64,000 nt of DNA from Synechococcus sp. MU1617 (GTDB lineage: Bacteria; Cyanobacteriota; Cyanobacteriia; PCC-6307; Cyanobiaceae), in NCBI RefSeq assembly GCF_020514235.1, contig NZ_VTLB01000004.1, positions 124,001-188,000 of the forward strand, in the 5' to 3' direction. The notes beneath the pieces were generated by a model that was not told the origin of the DNA, searched no databases, and worked only from the letters and a program-made list of their open reading frames with translations. This document shows positions 9,221 to 18,971 of this stretch, one piece after another. The position numbers were made by a program, and so were the translations under genes. How positions within the stretch are numbered: the first letter of the stretch is position 1; each line of letters opens with the position of its first letter.

Positions 9221-9401
9221 TGACCGCCTCAAGTGCAGAACCTGGCCATTTTATGAGTCTTGGAGGAAACGGAATCAGGCTGGCCCCCATTCGACACAGA
9301 GGCTCTCCGTGGGCGGTACAGCGCCTGGGACGATTCGAGCGCTTTTATTTGTCGGCCAACAAAAAACCCCTATTTTCAGTTTGATTTATTTTCAAATCGG
9401 C
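9221..9401. promoter_or_regulatory. Divergent control region between nadK and an outer-membrane barrel gene
   Basis: 181 non-coding bases between divergent genes, so promoters for both must lie here. The part nearest the barrel gene is clearly A+T-rich (runs of A and T around 9360-9395). I could not assign specific -35/-10 boxes with confidence. Confidence 0.4.
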
Positions 9402-10391
9402 ATGCGTCGCTTTCTTCTCCCGCTCGCTTTTGCCATCCCTGCACTACTCGGTACAGGTGGTCAAGCATCGGAAGAGTTGGCTTGGTCATACACCCCCTGG
9501 GTGACGCAAGATCTGCTCGCGCAAGCCGAGGGTGATGAGGCTATTTCCGAGGCAGAAGAAGATGACAACGACTGGCGGCTTTACCTCGATCTCTATGGGT
9601 TCTTGCCCCATGAGAATGAGGGAACTCTCAAGCTGGATGGAAACAGCAACACAGGCAAGCTGAGTCTTAGCGACATTCTTGAAAATGTTTCCAGCATTGC
9701 GACAGTTCGAGCAGGAGTGGAACGAGGGCGCTGGGGCCTTCAGACAGGCATCTTTCACGGAGCTGTGGACTTCAACGACAGTGGGTCGAAATATGTGACT
9801 CGTGATCACTCACGTGTCCGGAGACTCACCGGCGACAAAGTGACGCGCAAACTCACCCTCAAAGGTGATGTCGAGGGAGATTTTCACCTCGATCAAACCT
9901 TGATCGATCTTGCTGTTCGCTACCGCGCGGGTGATGTTCAGCGTCCAAAAATGGATCAAGGAAGCTTCAGCTTTGTTGGTTTTGCAGGAGCCCGTCTCGT
10001 GGACGGCACGATCAAAACCGATATAGACGTTGAATTGTCTCCGTCCTACGAGGGCCCAATTCTTCAGGCTGAGCGCTCCAAAAAGCAAAGCTTCGGCGAT
10101 TCCTGGTCACACACCTGGGTACAACCGTTAATCGGAATGCACGCCACTTATGCATTCAGCCCTGAATGGCAAGCTTTTGTGTACGCAGACGCCGCTGGTT
10201 TCGGCCTGGCCGGCGAAAAGGATCTCAGTGGCAACGCACAGGCAGGCATCGCCTATGCAGTTGGAAATTCAACCCAGATTTCACTGTCGTACAAAGTCTT
10301 CGGCCTGGAATATTCGGCCTACGGCAATGACAACGGATACAAGACCTTCTCTCATGGCCCCAACGTTGGAATTCGTTTTCTCTTCGACTAA
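9402..10391 (+). CDS. Outer-membrane beta-barrel-like protein, paralogue 1
   Basis: A 329-residue exported protein. It has a signal peptide (MRRFLLPLAFAIPALLG) and an acidic linker (EAEEDDNDWRLYL). A barrel-like domain of alternating aromatic and polar strands follows, ending in VGIRFLFD. It is clearly a paralogue of the gene at 24778-25698. Shared blocks in the same order include LYGFLP, LRYRAG-like, SFVGFAGARL, TWVQPLIGM, GFGLAGEKDLSG and AYAVGNSTQISLSY. I would call it an outer-membrane protein of unknown function. The ATG at 9402 is chosen because the frame upstream back to 9186 lies in non-coding sequence and in nadK. Confidence 0.8.
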   Translation: MRRFLLPLAFAIPALLGTGGQASEELAWSYTPWVTQDLLAQAEGDEAISEAEEDDNDWRLYLDLYGFLPHENEGTLKLDGNSNTGKLSLSDILENVSSIATVRAGVERGRWGLQTGIFHGAVDFNDSGSKYVTRDHSRVRRLTGDKVTRKLTLKGDVEGDFHLDQTLIDLAVRYRAGDVQRPKMDQGSFSFVGFAGARLVDGTIKTDIDVELSPSYEGPILQAERSKKQSFGDSWSHTWVQPLIGMHATYAFSPEWQAFVYADAAGFGLAGEKDLSGNAQAGIAYAVGNSTQISLSYKVFGLEYSAYGNDNGYKTFSHGPNVGIRFLFD

Positions 10392-10452
10392 TAGCTCATT
10401 ACATCGGCTATGAATCTAATTGCATCTAGATCCATTTTTTCAGGTCATTTTG

Positions 10453-10845
10453 ATGCATAAACCTCAACTCAACACCCGGAGATTGTCCTGTCTGGTTGAA
10501 CTTGCAACCGGCACAGCACTGCTGCTGACGCCTGGGCTGGCAACGACGCTGATCGTTGGATCATCCCTGCCCAACGGTGGGAATCAGATGGCCCAACTGT
10601 TTGGAGCTGCAATCATCTGCCTCGGGTTGTCCTGTTGGTCAACTACTCAATCGTCAAGCCAAGACGCGATGCCAGGCATCGGCCTGACGGCATACAACAT
10701 CATCAGCGGCCTCCTACTGGCCATATTCGCCTTCTCAGGCGATGCAAGGCCCTCTGTGGCACTCCCTGCGGCCATCCTTCACATCGCACTTGGCGTCGCC
10801 CTTCTCAGCACACAAATCAAGGGCCGGACATCAAACCAGCCCTAA
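10453..10845 (+). CDS. Small multi-pass membrane protein, unknown function
   Basis: A 130-residue protein with about four hydrophobic segments (around CLVELATGTALLLTPGLA, AQLFGAAIICLGLSCW, IISGLLLAIFAFSG and AAILHIALGVALL). No recognised family. The ATG at 10453 follows a CAGGTC stretch; an upstream TTG at 10420 is less likely. It follows the barrel gene on the same strand by 61 bases and may share its transcript. Its stop overlaps the stop of the convergent FGE gene by four bases. Confidence 0.7.
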   Translation: MHKPQLNTRRLSCLVELATGTALLLTPGLATTLIVGSSLPNGGNQMAQLFGAAIICLGLSCWSTTQSSSQDAMPGIGLTAYNIISGLLLAIFAFSGDARPSVALPAAILHIALGVALLSTQIKGRTSNQP

Positions 10846-11702
10846 CAATCTGCAGCGCAGCGAAAACCCATGTGACAGGTCGCCGTATCCAGCGTTTGGC
10901 CCATCAGGGCAGACGGTCGGAACCGGTGGCAGTAGTTGTCGGCGCAAAGGAACGAGCCGCCCTTAATCACCCTTCGTTCTTGCTCACCTTCAGGAACCGC
11001 GTAGGGCGTCGACGTCCATTCCCAGACGTTCCCACAAACGTCAACGAGTCCGTAGCCGTTGGCAGGAAAGCTACCGACGGGTGATGTCCAGAACCAACCA
11101 TCCGTCTCTTTGTTGTCCCAAGGGAACGGGCCCTGCCAGACATTGGCCAGCCAACGACCATCAGGCGTCTTTTCAGACCCCCAGGCGTAGTCCTGATCAA
11201 CCAGGCCTCCCCGGGCCGCAACCTCCCACTCATCGGCCGTGGGCAACCGTTTCCCGGCCCAATCGGCATAAGCAAGGGCATCCTCGAAGGCGACATGAAC
11301 AACGGGATGCTGCATCAATCCTTCGAGGCTGGTGTCAGGCCCCTGCGGATGGCGCCAGTCGGCACCAGCGATTAAGCCCCACCAGGAAAGAGGTTCACTG
11401 CGATCCACCGTTGGCGGAGGAGGCAGGAAAACAACAGACTCGGGAATCTGCTCTTCAGGTGGAAGATCCGGGTACAGCGTTGGATCAGGAGGACATTCCG
11501 AAACTGTTTGATAGCCGGTGGCGTCCACAAATTGTTGAAACTCAGCGTTGGTGACTGGCGCCAGATCAATCTCGAATGAGTCAATCGAAATCTGACGCAC
11601 TGGCGCTTCCTCGGGATAGAAGCGATCGGAGCCAACTTGATAGTCCCCAGCCGGGATGGCAATCATTCCATCCCGGCAATTCGACGTCGAGCTCGACACC
11701 AT
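10842..11702 (-). CDS. Formylglycine-generating enzyme (sulfatase-activating)
   Basis: A 286-residue SUMF1/FGE-family oxidase, which converts the active-site Cys of sulfatases to formylglycine. The sequence keeps the substrate-loop cysteine pair: Cys253 and Cys258 in KGGSFLCADNYCHRFR, the same five-residue spacing as in characterised FGEs. It also has the family motifs PVVHVAFEDALAYADWAGKRLPT and GNVWEWT (the longer one spans about residues 134-155). No signal peptide is seen, so it should act in the cytoplasm before sulfatase export. Its ATG overlaps the sulfatase stop by one base (TGATG), so the pair is co-translated. This directly links modifier and client. Confidence 0.92.
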   Translation of the reverse strand: MVSSSTSNCRDGMIAIPAGDYQVGSDRFYPEEAPVRQISIDSFEIDLAPVTNAEFQQFVDATGYQTVSECPPDPTLYPDLPPEEQIPESVVFLPPPPTVDRSEPLSWWGLIAGADWRHPQGPDTSLEGLMQHPVVHVAFEDALAYADWAGKRLPTADEWEVAARGGLVDQDYAWGSEKTPDGRWLANVWQGPFPWDNKETDGWFWTSPVGSFPANGYGLVDVCGNVWEWTSTPYAVPEGEQERRVIKGGSFLCADNYCHRFRPSALMGQTLDTATCHMGFRCAADC

Positions 11703-14098
11703 CAGCCCTGTTTGGTGTCAGTGTCTTTGGGATAGATCTGAATCGTCACCTTGTCGATCTGACCGCCATAGGCGCTGTAACGACGAGGACCGATGGTCTT
11801 GATCGTGACCGCTGATCCACGGTCAAGACCGACGTCAGCACCTTCATCAATGGAGAAGCGCGATGCAATCGTCTTCTCCATGCGGCCCTCTGCGACCACC
11901 TCGCCGTTGAGTTTCAAGCGAACGTCAGCTCCTTTTCCAGTACCACCACCGTCGTAGTCGAGCTCGAAACGGATTTCTGACTTACCAGTTGGTAGTGGCT
12001 TGTTGCTTGTGAGCGTGAACAGCTCTCCCATGTAGTTGTACGTGTAGGAAGGTCTGTTGTTTTCAACGTAAAGAGACCAACCTCCAAATCGACCACCCTG
12101 GGAGAAAATCACACCATCTTCTTCGCCACCTTTCACATCAACAAATGCCGTCACACTGTTCGACACGTTCTTCACGTTGAGAATCGAGTCTTCAACCAGG
12201 TTCCAGGCATAGGGATACAAATCAATGGATGTCCGATCACCTAGAAGCGTCGGCCGACCTGCAACGGAAGGAACGAGACGCTCCAGAAGACGATCATCAA
12301 GGGGCAACACCTGATTTTCAATCGCCTCTTCCATGAACTTCTTCTTCATGGCCTCAAGGCGCTCAGGCTCCTGATCGGCGAGATTATTCGAAAGACTGAA
12401 ATCCTTGGTGGTGTCGTACAGCTCCCAACCATCATCTGCCGCAACCGTGTTCATTCTTTCGGGCGCCATCCAGGGATACATGATTGTCGCCCGCGCCATC
12501 CAGCCGTTGTGATAAATACCTCGGTTGCCGATGATCTCGAAATACTGCGTGTTGTGCTTTTCTTTGGCATCCGGGTTATCGAAGGTATACATCAGGCTGG
12601 TTCCTTGCATGGGAATCTGCGGGATGCCATTAATTGTCTTTGGCATCGGTAGATTGGCTGCCTCAAGGATCGTTGGAGCCACATCATTCACATGGGAGAA
12701 CTGTGTGCGTACACCACCACCTTTCTTGATGCGCTCAGGCCAATGAATCACTGTGCCATTGCGTGTTCCTCCAAAATCACCGGCGACTTGCTTGGAAAGC
12801 GCAAAAGGTGAATTGAAGGCGATTGCCCAAGCCATGTGATACATGGGATAGGTGGTTGGACCGCCCCATTCATCGAGCTTGGCCTCCTGTTCATCCGGCG
12901 TTTCTCCAACACCGTTGAGATAGTGGTTCCAGTTCCAATGACCAGTCCGATCCCCCTCAACACTGGCGCCGTTGTCACCAGTGATATAGATCACCAAGGT
13001 GTTATCAAGCTCACCTAGATCTTCAATCGCCTGAATCAAACGGCCTGCTTCATAATCGGAATGCTCCGTGAAAGCAGCAAACACCTCAGCCTGACGCGCA
13101 TAAATTTTCTGCTGCTGGGGAGTAAGGCTGTCCCATTTGGGAATACTGTCTGGCGCCTTGGCCATCTGAGTCCCTTCGGGGACGATGCCCGCCTTGATCT
13201 GGTTCTGAAGATTGCGTTCCCTAAGAACATCCCAACCTTCATCAAACTTGCCCTTGTATTTAGCAATCCATTCTTTGCCCACATGGTGTGGGGAGTGGGC
13301 ACCGGCCGAGGAGTAATAGATGAAAAATGGCTTATCAGGCTTGATCGCCTTCTGTTGCCGCATCCAACCGATCGCCTGATCGGTCATATCTTCGGTGAAG
13401 TGATACCGATCTTTCTTCGGTGCATCGACAACGGTGACACCATCGTGGATGGTGGGTTCCCACATGTTGTCTTCAGCGCCGACAAAGCCGTAGAACTTCT
13501 CAAAGCCCTGACGCGTTGGCCAACGGGTTTGAGGACCGGCTGCCGTGGTCTCACGGCCGGGAGTCTCATGCCACTTGCCGAAGGCGGCAGTGTTGTATCC
13601 ATTCAGTCGCAGGATTTCTGCAACTGGCACCGCATAATCAGGCACCACAGTTGAGTTGCCGGCATATCCAGTTGCAACTTCAGGGATAGATCCTGTATTG
13701 ACTTTGTGATGATTACGGCCAGATTTCAAGGCCGCCCGGGTTGGCGCACAAAGTGCAGTGGTATGAAATTTGTTGTAGCGAAGTCCGTTCTCGGCAAGTT
13801 TTTCAGCCGTCGGCATGTTCACCACACCGCCAAAGGCGGAGGGTGCTGCATAGCCCACATCATCAAGCAGGATGATCACCACATTGGGTGCATCGGCAGG
13901 TGCCGTCACCTCCCATTGGGGAGGCAATGGCACCTCTGACGGCAGTACCTTGGTAACCTTTTCAGGCCGTGGCTCAGCGATCGGCAGCTGCGTGCGATCA
14001 AACTGAGCGCTGTTAGCCTTATTTTGAAGCCCGAGTTGAGTTGAGCAGGCAGCAAGAACAAGGACGCCGCCTCCCAAAGCAATCTGACGGAGTTTCAT
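11702..14098 (-). CDS. Cys-type arylsulfatase lipoprotein
   Basis: A 798-residue type I sulfatase that hydrolyses sulfate esters. The N-terminus is a lipoprotein signal with lipobox LAAC (Cys18), so the enzyme is membrane-anchored outside the cytoplasm. Metal ligands start with the DD pair at 79-80 (NVVIILLDDVGY). The formylglycine motif is C-A-P-T-R at 117-121, the form that needs an FGE. A C-terminal beta domain (about 620-798) has Gly/Asp-rich strands typical of long bacterial arylsulfatases. The ATG at 14098 is chosen over 14113 because it begins directly at the signal peptide. The substrate is unknown. The FGE gene follows with a one-base overlap. Confidence 0.93.
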   Translation of the reverse strand: MKLRQIALGGGVLVLAACSTQLGLQNKANSAQFDRTQLPIAEPRPEKVTKVLPSEVPLPPQWEVTAPADAPNVVIILLDDVGYAAPSAFGGVVNMPTAEKLAENGLRYNKFHTTALCAPTRAALKSGRNHHKVNTGSIPEVATGYAGNSTVVPDYAVPVAEILRLNGYNTAAFGKWHETPGRETTAAGPQTRWPTRQGFEKFYGFVGAEDNMWEPTIHDGVTVVDAPKKDRYHFTEDMTDQAIGWMRQQKAIKPDKPFFIYYSSAGAHSPHHVGKEWIAKYKGKFDEGWDVLRERNLQNQIKAGIVPEGTQMAKAPDSIPKWDSLTPQQQKIYARQAEVFAAFTEHSDYEAGRLIQAIEDLGELDNTLVIYITGDNGASVEGDRTGHWNWNHYLNGVGETPDEQEAKLDEWGGPTTYPMYHMAWAIAFNSPFALSKQVAGDFGGTRNGTVIHWPERIKKGGGVRTQFSHVNDVAPTILEAANLPMPKTINGIPQIPMQGTSLMYTFDNPDAKEKHNTQYFEIIGNRGIYHNGWMARATIMYPWMAPERMNTVAADDGWELYDTTKDFSLSNNLADQEPERLEAMKKKFMEEAIENQVLPLDDRLLERLVPSVAGRPTLLGDRTSIDLYPYAWNLVEDSILNVKNVSNSVTAFVDVKGGEEDGVIFSQGGRFGGWSLYVENNRPSYTYNYMGELFTLTSNKPLPTGKSEIRFELDYDGGGTGKGADVRLKLNGEVVAEGRMEKTIASRFSIDEGADVGLDRGSAVTIKTIGPRRYSAYGGQIDKVTIQIYPKDTDTKQG

Positions 14099-14246
14099 GA
14101 ACTCAGGAATCAAATAGTCAACATATGAAGCCTAATCAGGATGAGACTCACGAACCAAAAATTTCACAAACAAACCAGAGAGAAATTTCGAAAAAGTTTT
14201 TTTCGTACCAACATCCATAATCGTTTTGGACTGTGGATCGGCAGTG

Positions 14247-15548
14247 TCATCCCTGAAGACTCTTGGCAATGCCCAATGCTGCTGAGGAACCGCTGGCGAT
14301 CGCTCCCTCAATAAAGCCGCGCCAAGCCTGGGCATGGTCTCCGGAGGCAAACACAAGATTGCCCTCCTGTTGAGGCAGGGCATTGGCAAACCTTGCGATC
14401 GTGCCGGGCCGATAGGTGCACCAGGATCCCTGGGACAAAGCATCGCCACCCCAGTCGTGGCCAAAGGTGGACAGCAGCTTGACGCCTGGAAGAAATTCTT
14501 CGAGAACGGCTTGCCATTCATCAACCGACTTGTCCAAAGCACCGGATTCGAGGCTGAATCCAGCCAGAACAGAGTGTTGTTCGCCGCGCTTGTAGGTGAA
14601 ACTGCCGATCAGGGGGGAATCCGTTGAACGCGACAGGGTCATCACCGCGCCGGGATCTCCCTGCACCTCAAAAAACACCTTGTAGCCACCACCAACATGC
14701 TTCAGCGTTGAGGCCTCCTGCTTCGCTGCAGACAATGGCGGATCAAAGCTGACGCTGTTGAGGAGATTCAACGGCAGCGTGACGACCGCACGCTTGGCAT
14801 TAACGACGTCGCCATTGGTTGTGGTGACCACAACCCCGGCCTCCGATTGCTGAACAGAAGCAACAGACGTATTCAGCTCAACATCGAAACCACCATCCTC
14901 AGCGATGGCATCAACCAGCTCACCCGTTCCATTGGTGAACTTGTAGCGGGCCGCGGTGTCATTGAAGATCTCGTAATTCCAACCGGTCAGCGACCAACAA
15001 CGCATCATCTCCACATAAGACGCGTTTTCGGGTTGGTTCATCGAGAGGATCTCGAGGAATCCGCCAATCGATGTGCGTTGCAGAGGGGTGAGATCCAAGG
15101 CGGCAAAGCGATCAGCAACGCTCTGCGAATCATGGGCACAGATCGCATCCCAACAGTGATCTTGGTCGTAAGGGCGCTCCCAAACTTGCTTGGCCTCCGC
15201 AAAGAACAGCTCAAAGCCCTGCAGAAATTCAGCGAGCTGGTCTTCCTGCAGGTCATTTACCTGCCCATCAACCTTGATGGCAACCCGCTCGGCAACACAA
15301 CCGGGAGTTTCCTGAACCTCCAAGCCGTAACGCTCCTTTTCCGCCCAAACAAAGGGTTGGGTCCAGTGAATCCAGGTTCCGCCCAGCTCCACATGGAAAC
15401 CATTCACCTCCTTGTACCAAGTGCGACCACCCAAGCGATCACGGGCCTCGAGCAGCAACACATTGAAGCCACGGTGTTTGAGATCACGGGCCGCGGTAAT
15501 CCCGGCGAAACCGCCACCGATCACAACAACATCAACAGTGCGAGACAT
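14247..15548 (-). CDS. FAD-dependent amine oxidase (MAO-like)
   Basis: A 433-residue flavin amine oxidase-family protein. The N-terminal dinucleotide site reads VVVIGGGFAGITAARDL, followed by LLLEARDRLGGRT, and the family's GGTWIHWTQPF block follows. Near the C-terminus ASGDHAQAWRGFIEGAIASG matches the MAO flavin-binding region. The substrate could be a mono-, di- or polyamine or an amino acid; sequence alone does not decide. No signal peptide is visible at the chosen ATG (15548), so it appears cytoplasmic, unlike its neighbours. It lies between the sulfatase and the DUF1254 genes, all on the same strand. Confidence 0.88.
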   Translation of the reverse strand: MSRTVDVVVIGGGFAGITAARDLKHRGFNVLLLEARDRLGGRTWYKEVNGFHVELGGTWIHWTQPFVWAEKERYGLEVQETPGCVAERVAIKVDGQVNDLQEDQLAEFLQGFELFFAEAKQVWERPYDQDHCWDAICAHDSQSVADRFAALDLTPLQRTSIGGFLEILSMNQPENASYVEMMRCWSLTGWNYEIFNDTAARYKFTNGTGELVDAIAEDGGFDVELNTSVASVQQSEAGVVVTTTNGDVVNAKRAVVTLPLNLLNSVSFDPPLSAAKQEASTLKHVGGGYKVFFEVQGDPGAVMTLSRSTDSPLIGSFTYKRGEQHSVLAGFSLESGALDKSVDEWQAVLEEFLPGVKLLSTFGHDWGGDALSQGSWCTYRPGTIARFANALPQQEGNLVFASGDHAQAWRGFIEGAIASGSSAALGIAKSLQG

Positions 15549-15631
15549 CGGACCAGAGGGAAAGGAGAACGGGACAAGCAACGACACCCATCGATGGATA
15601 GATACCCACCGATGGGATCAAGACAAAAGAA

Positions 15632-17185
15632 TCAGAGCTGTTCGATCGCACCGAGTTTCCAGGTGCGGTCAAACCACTCCTGACCTGGGCCATAGAGACG
15701 GAAGATGCCGAACCAACCCTTGCCGGGAACCGTCTTCACCCAGTTGGCCTCTTTGCCAGCAGGGGCTTCAGGGCCGAAGTAAAGATCAATGCTTCCGTCA
15801 GCATTTTTCGCCATCTCGGGATTGCGCTTGTTGTTTTTGCTGGGGTAGGGCATCTCCTTGCTCTGGAGCATGGAACGGGTCTGCGGGTCGTAGACCACGA
15901 ACGACCAGAAGCGCTGAGCCGGTGGATTGGCAGGGATGTTGACTTTGTAAGTCTTGGATCCATCCAGGTAGGCGCCGCTGCCATCACGCGAGCTGAAGGC
16001 GTATTGGGACCCCACGCCAGGAAGTTCCAGCACCATCGCCGGCGTGTTCACCGTGGCCAGGTAGAAGAACAGCGTGCGGCCATCCATGTCACGGCCACCA
16101 TTGCCGCCATCCACGAGGTACGTGTGGTTGCCGCCGGGGAAACCGGTCTGCCAATAGCCGGCCTTGCCGGGATAGATGTATGCCTTGGGATCCTGCGGGG
16201 CAAACAGAATCGAACGTGCCGTCGCATTGCCAATGGCGACCGCTTCAGTCAGCAGGGCTTTCTGCTCCCTGGTCGGATTGAACGGCTTCCCTTTTTGAAT
16301 GCCAATCGCCGAGGCCATGCCCAAGAGTTCAGGGGAGAACATCTCGGAGGGCTCACGCTGGATCACCTCATCCAGTTCCTCGTAGAACTTGAAGTTGTTG
16401 GCATGGATGGTGTTCACATCTGACCCGGTGAGGTTGGTGAACGTGTTTGCAGGAGGGTTGCTCCTTTGAGCGAAGGGATACACCTTGAGGCCATTTTTAA
16501 ATGCCGTCTTCGCCGTATCAGGCTTGCCTTGGTCATCAAGAAAGCCGCGAAGAATCAGCCAGTTGATTTTGCTGGGAGTCGTCGCAATGAAGTAACCATC
16601 GGTGTTGGCCGGTGGCGTGTGGCCTGGGCCAAGAATCAGATACTTGCCGCCTTTGCCTTTGTCTGGGCCAGGGCCACCCATGTCGACAACAAAGCGGAAA
16701 AAGGCGTCATTAACGGTGCCCGGCCCTGTTCCCGCAGGAACTTCCACCACCACAGGGCCATCACTGAGATCAAGAAAAGCCGAGGCATAGACCGTATCGG
16801 TATTGCCGGTTAGCCAGAGCGATGTGGAGCTCATCAACTCCTCAAACAAACCGATATCTCGATTTGGCTTCAAGCCATAGCCATCGCGGTGGCCGACATA
16901 GAGCATCTCGATGGATGCTGCCGGCATGAAATTGAGGAAGGTCTGCACACCACGGCCGAGATCCACTTGACGGCGCGCTGCCTTTTTTGTGGCTTCATCA
17001 GGGAAGCCATCGAAATAGCGGAACGTGCCGATGCGGGTACGAACAACATCAGGCGTTAAGACATCTTCAGGGATCGGCGTGTTGTAACCCTTGGGAGTGA
17101 CATCCTTCGCTTGAACTGGAAATGCAGAGCTTCCGATCAAGAGAGTGGAAGCCAAGAGAGCTGAAACAGAATTAAGGCCTTTCAT
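15632..17185 (-). CDS. Secreted DUF1254/DUF1214 protein, paralogue A
   Basis: A 517-residue protein with a signal peptide (cleavage after PVQA, about residue 26), then an N-terminal DUF1254 domain and a C-terminal DUF1214 domain. Landmarks are ASIEMLYVGHRDGYGL, LTGNTDTVYASAFLDLSDG, GPGPDKGKGGKYLILGPG and the C-terminal FWSFVVYDPQTRSML. The function of the family is not established. It is closely similar to the next gene upstream (17227-18777), sharing YNTPIPEDVLTPD-type N-termini and GKYLILGP blocks, so the two arose by tandem duplication. Expected in the periplasm or outside the cell. Confidence 0.9.
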   Translation of the reverse strand: MKGLNSVSALLASTLLIGSSAFPVQAKDVTPKGYNTPIPEDVLTPDVVRTRIGTFRYFDGFPDEATKKAARRQVDLGRGVQTFLNFMPAASIEMLYVGHRDGYGLKPNRDIGLFEELMSSTSLWLTGNTDTVYASAFLDLSDGPVVVEVPAGTGPGTVNDAFFRFVVDMGGPGPDKGKGGKYLILGPGHTPPANTDGYFIATTPSKINWLILRGFLDDQGKPDTAKTAFKNGLKVYPFAQRSNPPANTFTNLTGSDVNTIHANNFKFYEELDEVIQREPSEMFSPELLGMASAIGIQKGKPFNPTREQKALLTEAVAIGNATARSILFAPQDPKAYIYPGKAGYWQTGFPGGNHTYLVDGGNGGRDMDGRTLFFYLATVNTPAMVLELPGVGSQYAFSSRDGSGAYLDGSKTYKVNIPANPPAQRFWSFVVYDPQTRSMLQSKEMPYPSKNNKRNPEMAKNADGSIDLYFGPEAPAGKEANWVKTVPGKGWFGIFRLYGPGQEWFDRTWKLGAIEQL

Positions 17186-17226
17186 GACAAATCAATGAAT
17201 AAAAGTGGAAGTCGTGAATTGTTCGG

Positions 17227-18777
17227 TCAATCAAGCACTTCGATATTGTTCAGCTTCCAGGTTTGGTCAAACCAGGGTTGCAATGGGCCATAGAGCCGAA
17301 AGGCCGTGAACCACCCTTTCCCAGGTACCGTTTCAATCCAATTGGTTTCCTTGCCCAAAGGTGCTTTGGGTCCGAAATACAAATCCACGGACCCATCTGC
17401 ATTCATAACCATGTCTTTGTTGCGCTTGTTGTTCTTGGCAGGGAAGGGCTGACTGGTTTGCAGCTGAGAACGCGTTTGTGGGTCATAAACCACGATTGAC
17501 CAGAAATCCTTAGCAGGTGGATTCTTATCAATGGTTAATTTGTATGTTTTACCACCATCAAGAACAGCACCATTTTCATCCGTCCCAGCAATCGCATATT
17601 GAGAGCCGACGCCAACCATTTCCAGCACCATGGCCGGAGTGTTGACGGTGTAAGCCCAGAAGAAGTTGTTACGGGCGTCAAGATTTCGACCTCCCCGGCC
17701 ACCATCTTTGAGCCACTCATAACTTCCACCCGCGAAGGCTGTGAACCATTGGGGATTACCTTCATAGGTGTATGCATCTGAAGCACGGGGGGTAACCATG
17801 TCGGAGCGGACATACGCCACACCCACCTGAACAGCTTCCTCCATCAAGGCTCGATCAGCCGGTGAGGGGTTAAAAGGTTTTCCTTTTTCCATCCCGATCC
17901 CAGCTGCCAAACCGCGAATTTCCGGATCAAGGAAATCGATGGGCTCCCGCTGAATCACACGATTGAGTTCGTTGAAGAATTCAAAGTTGTTGGCATGCAC
18001 AGTATTAAAAACCTTGTCCCCACCTTGGATGAAGGTCATCTTGGGTGGGTTGTCTTTTTGCGACAGCGGATACATCCGCAAACCATTCTCGTAGTTCGCA
18101 ACTGCCTGGTCAGGCTTACCCTCATCATCCAGGAAGGCCCTCAAAATCAACCAGTTGGAATACGTGGGTGAGCGGAAAACAAAGTAGCCATCGGTGTTTG
18201 CAGGCTCTTTATCGTCAGGACCAAGAATCAAATATTTACCACCCTTGCCTTTGTCCGGACCGGGACCTCCTGTATCAGCCACAAATCGAAAGTAGGCATC
18301 ATTGATCGTGCCAGGTCCAAGACCAGCAGGCACCTCAATCACCAACGGCCCCGTCCGCTGCAAGTTGAAAAAAGCCGAGCCATAAACGGTATCTGTATTA
18401 CCGGTTAAAAACAGGGGATTGGAATTCAACGGTGACATCAAATTCACCTTGGTGTAATCATCCACACCGATCTGTTCATGACCGTGCCGCAGCATTTCTA
18501 TGCTCGCCGCAGGCATCATCGTCAGGAAGGTCTCGTAAGCCCGGATGAATTTGAGATTGTCGAAAGTCGCCTTCACCGTGGCCGGATCGGGCATACCATC
18601 GAAGAAATTGAAGGTGCCAACAGACGTGCGCACCTTGTCTGGTGTGAGCAGCTCTGATGGGATCGGAGTGGTGTATCCGGCTGGGATGGCATCAGCCCCT
18701 GCTTGCGCTCTGGTGGGCAAACCAAACAAAACACCTGACAGGGCAAGAAGGGACAGCCCCTTAGAGGCACCCTTCAT
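17227..18777 (-). CDS. Secreted DUF1254/DUF1214 protein, paralogue B
   Basis: A 516-residue tandem paralogue of the gene at 15632-17185, with the same DUF1254 then DUF1214 order (LTGNTDTVYGSAFFNL, GGPGPDKGKGGKYLILGP, FWSIVVYDPQTRSQL). The signal peptide begins MKGASKGLSLLALSG, parallel to the MKGLNSVSALLAS start of paralogue A, which is why the ATG at 18777 is preferred. An in-frame ATG at 18795 would add six residues. The 41-base gap to paralogue A suggests one transcript. Base composition looks more A+T-rich than the flanking housekeeping genes. Function unknown. Confidence 0.9.
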   Translation of the reverse strand: MKGASKGLSLLALSGVLFGLPTRAQAGADAIPAGYTTPIPSELLTPDKVRTSVGTFNFFDGMPDPATVKATFDNLKFIRAYETFLTMMPAASIEMLRHGHEQIGVDDYTKVNLMSPLNSNPLFLTGNTDTVYGSAFFNLQRTGPLVIEVPAGLGPGTINDAYFRFVADTGGPGPDKGKGGKYLILGPDDKEPANTDGYFVFRSPTYSNWLILRAFLDDEGKPDQAVANYENGLRMYPLSQKDNPPKMTFIQGGDKVFNTVHANNFEFFNELNRVIQREPIDFLDPEIRGLAAGIGMEKGKPFNPSPADRALMEEAVQVGVAYVRSDMVTPRASDAYTYEGNPQWFTAFAGGSYEWLKDGGRGGRNLDARNNFFWAYTVNTPAMVLEMVGVGSQYAIAGTDENGAVLDGGKTYKLTIDKNPPAKDFWSIVVYDPQTRSQLQTSQPFPAKNNKRNKDMVMNADGSVDLYFGPKAPLGKETNWIETVPGKGWFTAFRLYGPLQPWFDQTWKLNNIEVLD

Positions 18778-18971
18778 CCACGTTGCGCTCACCATGAGAT
18801 GCAATCGACAGCTTTTTCAAGCTAGATAGCAAAAAGCGATCGGTCAGCGGTCGATGGTACGAAAAAGCCTTGATTTACCAGCAAAGGGAAAGATGGCTTG
18901 CATGAGCTTGAAAACCCACGCAAGCCAAGCCCAAAGGGCATTCAATCCCATTAAGGATCAATCACGGAGAC

